DNA of 64,000 nucleotides from Eublepharis macularius. Its lineage: Eukaryota > Chordata > Lepidosauria > Squamata > Eublepharidae. A program made the position numbers and the translations under genes. Numbering within the stretch: position 1 is the first letter of the stretch; every line of letters starts with the position of its first letter. Positions 42,351-53,751 of this stretch are shown here, piece by piece. The DNA is taken from positions 17,927,926-17,991,925 of the forward strand of contig NC_072802.1 of assembly GCF_028583425.1 (NCBI RefSeq). Direction: 5' to 3'. The notes under the pieces were generated by a model that saw only the letters and a program-made list of their open reading frames with translations, was not told the DNA's origin and did no database searches.

Positions 42351-42457
42351 TTTCTGGTGCAATCACTTGCTTCCATCATTTCTTGTGTCCCCCCCCCCCA
42401 TTGTTTTTCATTAAGGGGGAAATCTATAAGCGCTTCTTTCTTCTTTCCTTTCAAAGA

Positions 42458-42630
42458 CCCGGTATGGTGTAGTGGTTAGAGTCTTACCAAAAGGATCGGA
42501 GGGATCCCCACTCTACCATGAACTTGGGCTAGTCCTTTTCTCCTTAGTCTAACATACAGGGTTGTTCTGAAGATAAAAAGAGGAAGAGCCTTGTATGTCA
42601 CACTCAGGTCTTTGGAAGAAGGGTGCGATA
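42458..42630 (+). repeat. CORE-SINE
   Basis: acccggtatggtgtagtggt head (box A), a degenerate box B (ggatccccactctaccatga) and tctaacatacagggttgttc. Confidence 0.75.
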
Positions 42631-43361
42631 AATTGTTCTTACTGAATTATGGTTGTTGTAAAAACAGTTGCTAATGCCCGTCTACCTTATTGCTGCAGAG
42701 GTGTGATGAAAGTGGCTCCCTTATATCTCTGACATCATAATGGAAGCTGATTTATAGGATGCCTGTCTAGGATGCTTGATCCGTATGGCATCCTAGAATG
42801 GTATGTTCCACCTGTTATTATCTGTGCACCAGCGTCAGCATAAGGCATTTTGACTCCTCAACAGAAGCATCCAAATGGGCTTCCCCCTTCTACAAATAAA
42901 AAAATAATATATTTAATTAAATAACTGGCCCCTTTCATGGTACCCAGAAGCCACTACCTGAAATACCTTTCAAATTCAAAGAAACTGTGTGGACAACTTT
43001 GAATCCTTCCAGCATTCCTATTTTGATGCTGGAGACTAAAGCCTAGGTGCCCCCGAACCAATTGTATACTCTGTGTTTACATTGCAATAACCTGTCTTGC
43101 ACAGGTTTCTGAAACAGATGGGTCAGCAAATGGTCCATGAGAAGGGACTATATTTGCATGCAGTTGGTCCAAGTTCCACCTCTGGCATTTCCAGAAAATA
43201 GATCTCAATGAAAAAGTGTTGGAAGACACCTTCCAGTTTTCAAGTTGGTGCCCGTCAGAGTCAGCAGTGCTGAACTACATCTGTGGTGCAGCTTGGTAGA
43301 AGGCAGGTTCATGCGACCACTGCAATTTTCTTTTTAAAGAGAATCCATACATCTAATTCTG
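42631..43361. other. Anonymous sequence
   Basis: No gene or repeat recognised. Confidence 0.5.
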
Positions 43362-43596
43362 TGCAAATCCTGACCTGGGTAGCCCAGGGGAGCCTGATCC
43401 CATTAGATCTCAGAAGCTACACAGGGTCAAGCTTGGCTAGTAATTGGATGAGAAACCTCCACTGAAGTCCAGAATTGCAGAGGCAGGCAATGGCAAACCA
43501 CCTCTGTTAGTCTCTTGCCACGAAAACCCCACCAGTGGCCACCATAAGTCAGCTATGACTTGACAGCACTCTCTACTACTACTAATTCTGTACATG
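43362..43596 (+). repeat. 5S rRNA-derived SINE
   Basis: The head cccattagatctcagaagct, acacagggtcaagcttggct and agtaattggatgagaaacc follows 5S rRNA through its internal promoter (standard: agctaagcagggt, ggttagtacttggatgggagacc). A non-ribosomal body follows (gaggcaggcaatggcaaacc, cataagtcagctatgacttg). It is a pol III SINE, not a 5S gene. Such 5S-headed SINEs are known from lizards. Confidence 0.8.
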
Positions 43597-43756
43597 ATCC
43601 TACAATGCATACAGTGTGGCCAGGTACTGAATGGCAAGATGTTTCTACAAACTGGGGAGAACTCCAGGTTTGCAGAAAAATCTTAAATGTAACAAAAATG
43701 GGAAAAGGGAGAAAATAAACACAAAATAGTTGAAAATTGCCAAGATCTCAGCAACC

Positions 43757-43856
43757 ATTAGAATAATAATAACACCCTTTGCAAACCACTCTGAGTGGGT
43801 GTTAAGTTGTCCTGAAGAGCGGTATATAAATTGAATGTTGTTGTTATTTCACACTG
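43757..43856 (+). repeat. CORE-SINE, 3' half
   Basis: aataacaccctttgcaaacc, gagtgggtgttaagttgtcc and ggtatataaattgaatgttg tail, same subfamily as 3868-4122. Confidence 0.75.
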
Positions 43857-43949
43857 CCTAGGCAACAACAGACAATACTGTATCACTGATGTTGGTCAGA
43901 AAATCCAAAACGGCAGCCAAAATTAATATGGTGAGATTTTGGTGATTAG

Positions 43950-44200
43950 TTACTGTTGTGGCACAGTGGTTAAGTGGTTTGGTTGCGAATCAGCACTCTA
44001 CTGGTTCAAATCCCACTACTGCCATGAGCTCAGTAGGTGGCCTTGGGTAAGCCACTCCTCTCAGCCACTCCTCTCCCCAGCTGCCCAGCTGTATTGTGGG
44101 GATAATAATAACACTAGCTTGTTCATCAATCTGGGTGGGGCATTAATCTGTCTAGAAGAGTGTTATATAAGCACAGTTGTTATTGTTATTGCTGTTGTGA
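43950..44200 (+). repeat. CORE-SINE
   Basis: gttgtggcacagtggttaag (box A), ctggttcaaatcccactact (box B) and gtaggtggccttgggtaagc core, then a TTGTTATTG tail that runs into a GAT repeat. Confidence 0.78.
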
Positions 44201-44243
44201 TTATGATGATGATGATGGTGATGATGATGGTGATGATGGAACT
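44201..44243. repeat. GAT microsatellite
   Basis: GATGATGGT-type triplet run at the SINE tail. Confidence 0.9.
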
Positions 44244-45022
44244 GGAAGATAATGGGGAAGGGGTGGAGAGACCAAGAGGCAGGGATGAACACTCGGAGAG
44301 GAGGGGGAGAAAGTAGAGGGGGGAATCACTGCAAACAAGTTCAGCCCTAATTGCAGACTGGACTTTTAGGACTGATGTCATTTGGTTCCCGCAGCTAAAC
44401 TGGAAGAGGTCAGCAAAATGTAAGAAAACCACCAGACTAACCATGTTCACCACTACCTGTAGATTAGAACGAGCTTTGCTACCCTATAAAACCACAAGCA
44501 AAAGTTCTGTTTAATAAAAGCGATGTGATGTTGACCGTTTGTTTAATCGTTGTTTTGAATTGTTCAAAAATCATATCGTTACTAAACAAAGCTTATTTTA
44601 ATTACAAATACAAGATCTAAAATCCATTTTGAACAACCCAGAAAAAAAATCCAGAAAACAAACAATGTAATGCCCAATCCAATGATCAATATAAGAAAAT
44701 ACAACCTGATTAATAAGAGAAACGCTATTGGTGTCATTAGAGGTTAACTGTGATAGCTTAGCAAAATATAAACATTTCTTAGTTTTCAAACAATATTGCA
44801 GTTGCAGTTTCGTCCTCTCATGTCAGTACTGAATGCATAGCAGACCGAGTGTGAGTTTCATTGATGATATCACATGCTGGCACTGAGTTGTGCTTTCCAT
44901 TCAGTAGCTGTGCACCTAACACATTGCTGAAGCCACAGCCCCAATACATCCATTGTTGGGTACCACATCCCTCTCCCACTTCAGCAGTGCTCCATGACTT
45001 AGAATTAGATGGAATCCACCTG
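44244..45022. other. Anonymous sequence
   Basis: No gene or repeat recognised. Confidence 0.5.
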
Positions 45023-45155
45023 TGATTCCGCACATGTTGGATAATGCATTTCTAATCCTCTTTATAGATCATTTGGAATGGATTTTTGTGTGTGCGGAAC
45101 AAAAAACCCACCTCAAACGATTGATAAAGCGCATTATCCAAGGTGTGCGGAATCA
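45023..45155. mobile_element. Short TIR MITE, family F
   Basis: Ends tgattccgcacatgttggat and ccaaggtgtgcggaatca with the inner aatgc/gcatt pairs extending them to about 25 bp. The centre (attttgtgtgtgcggaac, aaaaaacccacctcaaac) is also self-complementary. 133 bp, non-coding. Confidence 0.65.
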
Positions 45156-45355
45156 GCCCACATGAGCCACAGCTGAGCCACAGCTGTAACACCCCTGACA
45201 TACATGTAAATGCAAATTCATACATGTAAATGCAAATGCCACAAAGCACGTGCCTGACATTTCACATGTTGACAAACTGTCATTTCTAATAGTTGGTAAC
45301 ATATTGCAGAACAGTTAAAATGGATCCCAAATAGAGCAGGAAGGGAATTAGGCAT

Positions 45356-45512
45356 TTGAACATAAGAAGAGCCCTTCTGGATCAGATCGGTGGTCCATCT
45401 ATTGCACAGAAATCCAACCAGTTGTCCTGCAGGGACAAAGGACAAGGCACCGAGGCCAATGCATTCCCTTGAAGTTGCCTCCTAGTTCTGGGCAACAATA
45501 ATTGGTTCGAGA
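45356..45512 (-). mobile_element. CR1 LINE 3' fragment
   Basis: gaacataagaagagcccttc, tggatcagatcggtggtcca and the inverse of the tggttgg region match the plus-strand CR1 end at 15620-15692. Short and decayed. Confidence 0.7.
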
Positions 45513-48500
45513 TGATAGAGATGTCCCAAACCAGACCCTGTTGCTATCTATGAGATGTTGGGGGGGGGGGGGAGGTATAAGCACCCATGGAGAGCAATTC
45601 ATAAGGGCACTCACATATTATGGGAGCTTCAAGATCTGTATTACAAAGCATGATGGGAGACCAAGCAATCACATGAAATATATGGATTATCCTGGGCTAG
45701 GGACCAGAAAACACACTCAATATTACTACAACACAATTTAGTGCTAAAGATTAAGATCCTTTTCCTATTTGTGTCATAATTTATCTCTGTATTTAATAAT
45801 AAAGTAGATACTGATCAGGAAAAAAGCTAGCATATCTGCAAGCAATGTTTCCACTTTCTTGGGGTATTCCCCAGATTTGCAACCCCCCAAAAAGTGACTT
45901 TGTAAATTAACCTAACCAAAAAAAAAACCCAGAAGGCCTGGGGAAGTGTGAGCACACTCTAGAAGGCATGAATGTCAAGGGTAGTTGAGAGTCAATTAAA
46001 GGAAAAGAAGATGGGGAAGAAAAAGTAACACTCTCTGTGGGCTTATAGAACCTGGAGATTTTAAGGGTGAGGTGAGCATTTCCAAACTGGTTTCTCATTC
46101 GTTCATTTCTATAAGCCCTCCCCCCCTCAATTTACAGTTTACCCACATGCCAATTGATAGCATCAATCCTTTAAAACTCGTTATTCAGGTGATCAGACAT
46201 AAAGGAGAACAAGATATGTCCAGTGATTTTTCTGGGAGTACATAATGCGCAGATATGGATCTGGTCATTCCCTTGCAAGGGAGACCCCTGGGAAAACTAC
46301 GTATGTCAGTATGGAATACAAGTATAAGGAAATCTTTTTTAAAAAAATTGTACTGCACAAAATAAGATTTTAGAAAGTGTAGTATCACCTGCCAAAATCC
46401 TGTTTTGTGCACAGTTAGTAAAGCAAAAGCCTTGTCTTACTTCGCATTGGACTACCTGGATCCTGCCAAATGTAGCAAACAAGAGTAGACCCATTGTTTT
46501 GCCTTCTGCATGTGAAAACCCACACAGAATCCTTGTTGCATGTGGTTAATGAAGGGCAGGTGTTGTGCAAATGGAAAGAGGATATGATCATCATGCCATC
46601 TGAAAAGCAAGTCTAGTGTCCCAGAATGGCACCCTCATTTCATAATTTATAGGACTGAATGCATCTCTGTATCTGAATGCAAGCCATATATGCTTGCATA
46701 TCATATATGATAATATATTGTCTGGGTCAATATATTGCATACAGTGGCAGCAACAGTTGCAGAAAGCCTCCTTTTGCCATGGGAAGGAGGGGATCTGATT
46801 GGGCTCGGCATTACTTAAACTTTCATTATCATATAACTTTGCACTGAAATTAAGAGCGAGGATCCCATTAGTACCTAAGGAATTAAGGGCTGAAATCCCA
46901 GTTTTGAACACAGCTGAAATGTTCATCCCTGCTGCTTCCCTGGGTGGAAATAAAATAGAAAAGATCACACTCTTGTAGTCACCTGCTCCAAAACCAGCCT
47001 CTAGTCTATATCATGGAGCTCACATTCTGATTTCATACTACCAAGCCTGGTCTCAACAGGAATTGGGAGCAGTTTGCTCCCTTCACAAAGTCATTGTCCC
47101 TTTCTAGAAGTTTCTGTAAACTATCCCTCTTGCAGTGTGATTCATCATCTCCTGGGAATTAGCAACACCCTTTTTGATGGGGACGTTTCCTCTTACATCT
47201 GGGCTTTGGGTTCAGTTACGCTCTTTTTAAGGACATAATTCACCTATGCCTACAATTGCTGGGCCTTCTGCTCTTCTATCCATGTTATCGTCACCCCCAC
47301 CCCCACCCCCATACATACACATGCACAAAGATAGGCTGCACTCACATAGCAAGGATTTTCAGTTTTTCTGTCATCGCCACTGTGAATGCAGAGGCATTTG
47401 CTCTGGCAGCAGAGTACCTGCACAGGAGTTTTGTGCACACTCCATCTGCTGCCACCACCCTGCATTTTCCTTCACTGTTCCACCAGGAGGCTTTTACAGC
47501 CTTAAAAAAAACACGTAAATAATGTTATAATGATCTATTGTCATGTTCTACTAGCTCCTTTGAATACTCTTGCTTCTGTTTTTTAAAAGAAAGCAAGTCC
47601 TCGGCTCCTTGTATTGTGGAGAAATAAAGGGCAATGAAGAAACAACATGGGATGCTTGGGGGGCGGGCAGGGGGGAAGCCTGCTGCAATAGGAAAGTCAA
47701 GAAAGCAACATAGAGAAAACCCTCTGTGTGGATGCATCCTTGGACATTTCCTGCTAGAAGCAGATATCAGTTCCTGCATCTGGTAAAGTGTGATGTGGCT
47801 CAAGACAGCTTATTCCACAATAAATGTGTTAGGTTTTAAACCACTCAAGTAATTGAAAAATCCATGAAGAGGTCTCCAGTGAATCATTGAAATAGCAGCT
47901 CTGTGTACATGTTTGTGAGAGGGGCAGTTTTGCACCGGACTGTGGCACATTTAACCACCACCACCCACACACAGTGACACCCCCCCCCCTTTGGCATCCC
48001 ACCTGTTAGGGGAAACATGCAATGCACAGGCTACTTGTATGTGGTTTTTCTCAAGGGGCAAGCAGCGTCTCTGGTTGTCTGCTTGAGGCTGGGACATCAG
48101 CACAGAGGGAACGCTGCTACTGATCAAGAAAAACTGCACTGGAGGTTTGTTCCTGGATCTTGCCCAGCTATGGATCTTGCCCAACTAAACCTTTAGGGAC
48201 CACACAACCCTATTTTGGCTGCAACAGAGCAGCACTTCTGGGATTTGTTGCTACTGTAAACGAAAAGAGCCATGAAATGCAAACATGCAATGTGGTTTCT
48301 GAGAATTGTTTCAAGAGCGACACCCTCTTCCTCCAGCGTGAGAGGAAAGGGGTGCACACAGACCATGGGAGCTGGGCTTCCGGTAACACCTGTGCTTCCG
48401 ATAACAGTTAAGGTTCGTTTGCAAAAACCGGTTTGCTTGGTACTTTACAAGAAGACTTCTAGATGAACCTAGGACTCATAAAACATTTACTTTTCTATTT

Positions 48501-49139
48501 GATGTTCCAACGAAAAGGCAAAAATTGACATCCTGCTCTAATTCTGACACCTCATGCCTACCCAACTTGCTGTGAGCACAAAAAACATATTAAGCAATCT
48601 TTCTTAAGAAAACTCTCAACTAATCTTAGGCAATTGAACGTTTGAGACTGTCAAACCACACACAATGCTGGGAAATCCAGAGATCTCTATGCCCCCCCCC
48701 AAAAAAAACAGAGGCCACAACACAGGGGAAGGGGGGGCATAACCCCCCTTCTCTGTTTTCCTTGAATTTTATAGTTTGGTTGTTTGAGGAATAATTTCAC
48801 ACCGAGGCTTGTTACTTAGAAAAGAATGAAGTTTTTTTTATTGTAAGAGGACTCTATACTAGATATACTAGATACTAGGAAAGGCAGAGTAAGGGCTGCT
48901 AGCTACCTCTCAGGATGGGCTTATAAAACGTGGTTCCAGCCCTCATGGTGGACAGAGTGGGGAGGGAAGGAAGTGACAGCAAGGAAGGAAACCCTAAGAA
49001 TAGCATTCTGGCTGGGTATGAAAGAGACAGCTGCAGAAATGGACAAAGGAAGGGTCAGGAAGCCGCCTGTCTAGCCCTTTACGGACTCTATACTGCGCCC
49101 CCCCTCCCCGAGACTCTGATGTCTGTGTTAGCATTAAGT
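45513..49139. other. Anonymous sequence, longest repeat-poor stretch
   Basis: 3.6 kb with only simple features: a G run at 45559, a CACCCC-like run near 47292-47313, and C/A runs near 48693-48710. Open frames are short and lack domains. No exon, RNA gene or known repeat could be supported. Confidence 0.5.
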
Positions 49140-49365
49140 GACATTGCACAGTCCAAGAGTGGTAGGACTCTAATCTGGAGAGTTGGGTTTGATTCCCCAC
49201 TCCTCCCCTTGAAGTGAGCTGGGTGACTTTGGATCAGTCACAGATCTCTCAGAGCTCTCTCAGCCCCACCCACCTCACAGGGTGATTGTCATGAGGATAG
49301 TAATAACACACTTTGTAGACTGCTTTGAGTGTTAACCTATTCTGAAAGGCAGTATATAAATTGAA

Positions 49366-49396
<31 letters not shown>

Positions 49397-49398
49397 AT
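49140..49398 (+). repeat. CORE-SINE with GTT tail
   Basis: gactctaatctggagagttg, ggtttgattccccactcctc (box B), gagctgggtgactttggatc core, ctcagccccacccacctcac, then ggcagtatataaattgaatg and a run of GTT. Confidence 0.85.
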
Positions 49399-51062
49399 TC
49401 TTCCTTCCAACCTTCCTAATCTCACATACCCTCCACTGGAATTATTATTTGTCTAACAGGGGAAAAACAGGCACTACATAGACAGTTTTTATGTGTTCCC
49501 CAATAGGTCAAACGGAAGTTCTGCAGACCATTTGACATGAGTAGAAATCCTGCTGTCCCCAATGTGCCTTACAGAAATTCCTGAAATAAATAAAGTTAAA
49601 GAAGTATCATTTAAACAAGCAAAACAAAGGACGAAACACATCCTGGCCAGTCTCATTCATAAGCCTCTGGCTATGAGCCTTGGACTGAGCCAAGGGCTAA
49701 CAGCCATTTGGCTCTTACCCTTTGTCTCATACCTTCATTTATATTCAGACATTTATACCTGCAGGAAGGATGAAGACAGAAGCTCAACTAGACACTATAG
49801 AGAGGGCAAGATGGTCCCCCAAACTCCTCCTTTCTGCTCAGCCCTCTTACACCTTGTTTCCCTACAATAGTTGTTTTGGGCACCTTTATCTTTCCTTGGC
49901 TTCGATACAAGAAGAGAGCCAATAAAGGAAAGAAGTGGAACTACAGAAGGAGCGGAAATCCAAATGTGCCAGAGGGGAAGATCCCCTATAGAACTGCCTC
50001 CTAAGTTTATATGTGAATGGGATGAACATGTATCTGCTGCTATTATTACCTTGAATAAACCCTAAACTTGCAATAAAACACACTTGCTATTGATCCTTTA
50101 ACCAGACATTAATTACATTAAATGAGTGTATTAAATTCTAATTCTTTAAAGGATGGAGAAAGCCCAGAGTTCTTTTATAAAAATGCAATAAATGTAACTT
50201 TATCCAGAGACAGCTACATGTAAGATGGAAGTTGAAAATCCAATTGTTACTGAATTTCAGACTGCCTTAACTAAAATGAATGCACTGATGGTTATGTCCT
50301 TGCTTCATGGGCAATGATGGCAAAATATTAGGCGGTGGGGGGACTGCAGGGGAAGTTGGTGAACAACTGCTAAAAGGAGCTGTTGAAGTGAGTAGGAAAT
50401 GCAAACGAGGACAGCGGTGGTTTTGTTTGCACGTAAACAAGTGCTGCTGCAATCAGAGCCACTGGGGTTAGATTGAGGCGCCATGGATCCCCAGAGAGAC
50501 AAAGAGACTTTCTGAGCCCCTTTTGACCCAACCCAAACATCCTGTGGCAGAACGGGCGCTGGCTGTCAGTCCAGGCAACTGAGCCGCTGTCAATGGCCTG
50601 CTAGCCCCACTATCCGCCTCCCACCATCCCTGGTGGGCGTGGCTCACACTCTCCGTCACTGCCACCACTCACTGATTTGTACACCGCCAGACTGAGGGGC
50701 AGTGAGACCCCTCCGGCTGAATTTCCGTACTGGGAAGTGAATTACCCAATCTTTGTTTGGGCCCTGGAGAATTGGCAACTCACCAAGGTCTAGCCTTATC
50801 AGTTTCTCCCGGGCCCCCTCCTTTCTTGTAGCGTGCCAAGTGGGGGAGGTTCTGTAGTCAGAGCACCACAAGGTTCTTTATATTCAAAAAGTATAATTTA
50901 ATTACTATATACAGAGCACTTGCACACAAAGCAGGTAAAGGCACAACACTTAGGTATAGACCCCCTTTTCAGAACCCATAGGGCAGAAAATTAAACAGAA
51001 GAGAACCGCCGTCTGCTTTCCCTACCACACGGTTCCCTACTCTACCGTAAGGGGTGGTGGTC
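49399..51062. other. Anonymous sequence
   Basis: The part around 50650-51000 has a composition reminiscent of an old LTR in inverse orientation, but I could not define ends. No gene. Confidence 0.4.
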
Positions 51063-51663
51063 TAGGGTTGCCAGGCCCCCTCGATCTCCCAGCGGGAAAT
51101 TGGGGCCTGGCTCTTACCGTGCTCCTGAGAGCCCGATGATGTCACTTAGTGACGTCACCACGCAGCCCGTTTGGGCACGGTTGTGGGCTCCTGCGGAGCG
51201 CAGGAGCGTTCCTGCGCTCTGCAGGGGCCCACAACGGGCCCAATCCACGCCAAAACAGGCCCAATCCGTGCCCATTTTGGCACGGATCGGGTCCATTTTA
51301 GTGCGGATCGGTCCCGTTTAAGGCCCCTGTGGAGTGTGGGAGCGTTCCTGCGCTCCGCAGAGGCCCACAACGGGCCCGATCCGCACCAAAACAGGTCCGA
51401 TCCACACCCGTTTTGGTGTGGATCGGGCCCGTTTCGGCGTGGATTGGGTCCGTTGTGGGCCCTTGCAGAGCGCAGGAACGCTCCCACGCTCCACAGGGGC
51501 CCCGATCCAGGCCAAAACAGGCCTGATCCTGGCTGCTGCTGTGCGCAGGGGTGAGCAGCACCGCAGGGGGGGTCGCACATTGAAGGTGCGCGCGCGCCCC
51601 CTCCGCTGGCCAGGTAGGTGGGGACAAGGGTGGGAGGATGGGACCGGTGGTCTGGCAGCCCTA
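51063..51663. mobile_element. GC-rich hAT MITE family C
   Basis: tagggttgccaggccccctc to ggtctggcagcccta; flanks tggtggtc and gggtggtc agree at 7 of 8. Same layout as 35323-36085: tcacttagtgacgtcacc arms near the left end, an array of gggcccgatccgc-type units, and ggccaggtaggtggggac before the right end. Confidence 0.85.
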
Positions 51664-51671
51664 GGGTGGTC

Positions 51672-52183
51672 TCAGGGAAGGTTCCCCCTTTCTTTCCTTT
51701 CTGCTGCTTCCCAGGCCCTCCCAGGCCTAGGCACCCGTGTTTCACCCAGCAGCAGGAGCCTCTCCTTCTTCAACCAAGAAGGCAACTCATTTCCCCTCAG
51801 GATGGGCTGGGTATTTCTGTGGAGGCTGCTCCACCCCTTATCCCCCCCCCCCCACACACACACTTTCTTGGCTGGGGGCAGCTGGGAAATATAGTCCAGG
51901 AAGAAAGGCATCCCATACCAAGACTCCTGCAGGCCCCTCCCTGGCCCCACAGCCCATTAAACCTCATGAGGAACATTTTTTTCCCTTTAAGACAGATTAA
52001 ATGCAACCGGCACTCATTTCACCCTTGGTAACCATTTCGTTACACATCCTATGAAAACAAAACACATTATGTGCTTGCCTCCAGTGGCCCCTAGAGGGCC
52101 CCCAGAGTCCTCCCCCCCCCAGCAGTCCTGTCAACCTGAATCAGGCCGTGTGCTGCACCTCTTTCCCTCTGGGACAGCGTTCC
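51672..52183. other. Anonymous sequence
   Basis: A C run near 51844-51853 followed by ACACAC. No gene. Confidence 0.5.
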
Positions 52184-52392
52184 CAACTTCCAGCTCATTG
52201 CTGGAGATCTCGGAATTATAACTGATCTTCTGGTGACAATGATCAGTTCCCTTAGAGAAAATGGCTGCCATGGAAGGTGGTTTCTATGGCATTATACCCA
52301 GCTGAGGTACATCCCCTCCCCAACCTTTGCCCTCCCCATGCTCTATCCCCCAAATCTTCAGGAATTTCCTAACCTGAAGCTGAAAACCCTAC
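52184..52392 (-). mobile_element. hAT MITE family B
   Basis: Inverse copy: ttgctggagatctcggaatt, gatcagttcccttagagaaa, ggtttctatggcattatacc and ending ctgaaaaccct. Moderately diverged. Confidence 0.72.
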
Positions 52393-52469
52393 CTGGGAAG
52401 ATGCAGTCACAGACGTCCTGGAGTCTCCTCTAGTTAGACCTCTCAGAGAATAAGAGTAGAAATGTAAGG

Positions 52470-52762
52470 TCTGGGTTGCCAACCCAACTGACATTCAAAG
52501 AAGGGGGCAGAGGTGCCCCCCGGATCTTCTCTTCTTACCCAGAATTGCTCTGTTTGGGCCAATTGGGCCCCGCTGAGCCCCCACCACTTCTGTTTTAAAT
52601 TGGAAGTGATGTCAGTCAGAGGCCTCCAGAGTCCACGCATGTCATTTTTTCACATGCTCCAAGGGTTCAAGCCACACACCCCTGGCAGCCAGGTAAGCAG
52701 GGACGGGGACTGCAGGTGGAGGCGGAGAATCTCCTACCTTGACCTGGGGGCTGGCAACCCTT
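52470..52762. mobile_element. hAT-like MITE, short family C relative
   Basis: ctgggttgccaacccaactg at the left, ggcagccaggtaagcaggga inside and ctgggggctggcaacccttc at the right. No matching duplication found. Confidence 0.5.
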
Positions 52763-52957
52763 CCTGACATAGGTCTTGTGGGTCTCTGCTCCTCCTTTCT
52801 CCACCTCAGAATGAAGGTAGAGGGAGCACGAAGCCCCTCTCCTGTAGTCAGACAGGGCAGATCCTATCTCTTCCTGATATGGGGAAAGATTTTTGTGATG
52901 TGCGGGGTGCTGTTTAGGCTCCTTCCTTTTCCTATGGGAGGAAACAGATGTTGGAGG

Positions 52958-53642
52958 TAGGGTTGCCAACTCTGAGTTGTAAAATTCCTGGATATTTGGG
53001 GGTGGGGCATAGGGACAGCAGAGTTTGGGGAGGGGAGGGACTTCAGTGGAATATAATGCCACGGAGTCCACCCTCCCAAACAGCCATTTTCTCCAGGGGA
53101 ACTAATCTTGTCATTTTTGTAGGAAAATTAGCAGAGTTTAAGGCAGAGATTGTGCTTTGGAATGAATGAGAACAGACACACACTCCAGTATAGCTCTGTA
53201 AGAATACTTTACTACATAAAGGATAAAATTTGGGTTACATTGGATGAAAATAATAAATTGCTAGACTGACTACATCTTGCTAGAAAAGGTATCATAAGAC
53301 TGAGAGACTGTGAGAGACAGACTCTGAGTAACGGAGACAAAGAGCAATAAAACTTCAGTATACAGCATCACTTAATCCTCCCCCCCCCCCCAATAAACAG
53401 GTTGCCCAATAGAAAACCCTAATTCTACTTCATTATGCTTAGAGACTCCCCTTTCTATGGCAGGGATCCTTATTCGAAGCCTAAATGGTTACATGCAAAC
53501 AAGTTTACTAACTAACTAACACAGACAGTTTAACTCATTCATGACTGAAACGGAAACACTTGATAAATCCCAGCAATTTGGAGTTCATTTGCAATTCCAA
53601 GATATCTCCAGGCCCCACTCACATGATGGATTGGCAACCACA
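52958..53642 (+). mobile_element. hAT MITE family B carrying a solo LTR, in the P2RY10 intron
   Basis: Left end tagggttgccaactctgag and right end ggattggcaaccaca are bounded by a perfect 8-bp duplication gttggagg (52950-52957 and 53643-53650). The MITE body is continuous from 52958 to about 53117 and resumes at about 53576. It ends about 100 bp before the P2RY10 splice acceptor. Confidence 0.82.
53118..53575. mobile_element. Probable solo LTR within the MITE
   Basis: A 458-bp segment with TG...CA ends (tgtaggaaaatt, aaatcccagca) and short flanking repeats atttt/atttg splits the MITE. Solo LTRs arise by recombination between the two LTRs of a retrovirus-like element. No internal region is left. 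Family not identified; younger than the MITE it sits in. Confidence 0.5.
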
Positions 53643-53727
53643 GTTGGAGGGTGGACGGAAAGTTGCTGGTTTGTTTCAGAAATTTTATTTTAACCAGTAG
53701 AGGCAAAACAGCAACAAAAAACCCTCA

Positions 53728-53751
53728 CTTGTGTCTCTTTTATTTTTGCAG
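53728..53751 (+). promoter_or_regulatory. 3' splice site of the P2RY10 coding exon
   Basis: A pyrimidine-rich tract followed by tttttgcag ending at 53751 makes a strong acceptor. A second possible AG is at 53757-53758, 7 bp further on. The exon begins in the third position of a codon, so one codon is split by the intron. Confidence 0.8.

Noticed and set aside
42272-42472. Frame with YIYIYI repeats
   Set aside because: Translation of the TA microsatellite.
43380-43470. Possible 5S rRNA gene
   Set aside because: Only the part around the internal promoter is 5S-like; the rest is SINE body and there is no T-run terminator at the 5S end.
50650-51000. Old LTR in inverse orientation
   Set aside because: The composition hints at it, but neither TG...CA ends nor a duplication could be placed.
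53651-53751. Open frame continuing upstream of the P2RY10 exon
   Set aside because: It has no ATG (the first codon is GTG) and lies upstream of a strong splice acceptor and inside intron sequence; only the part from 53752 is called coding.
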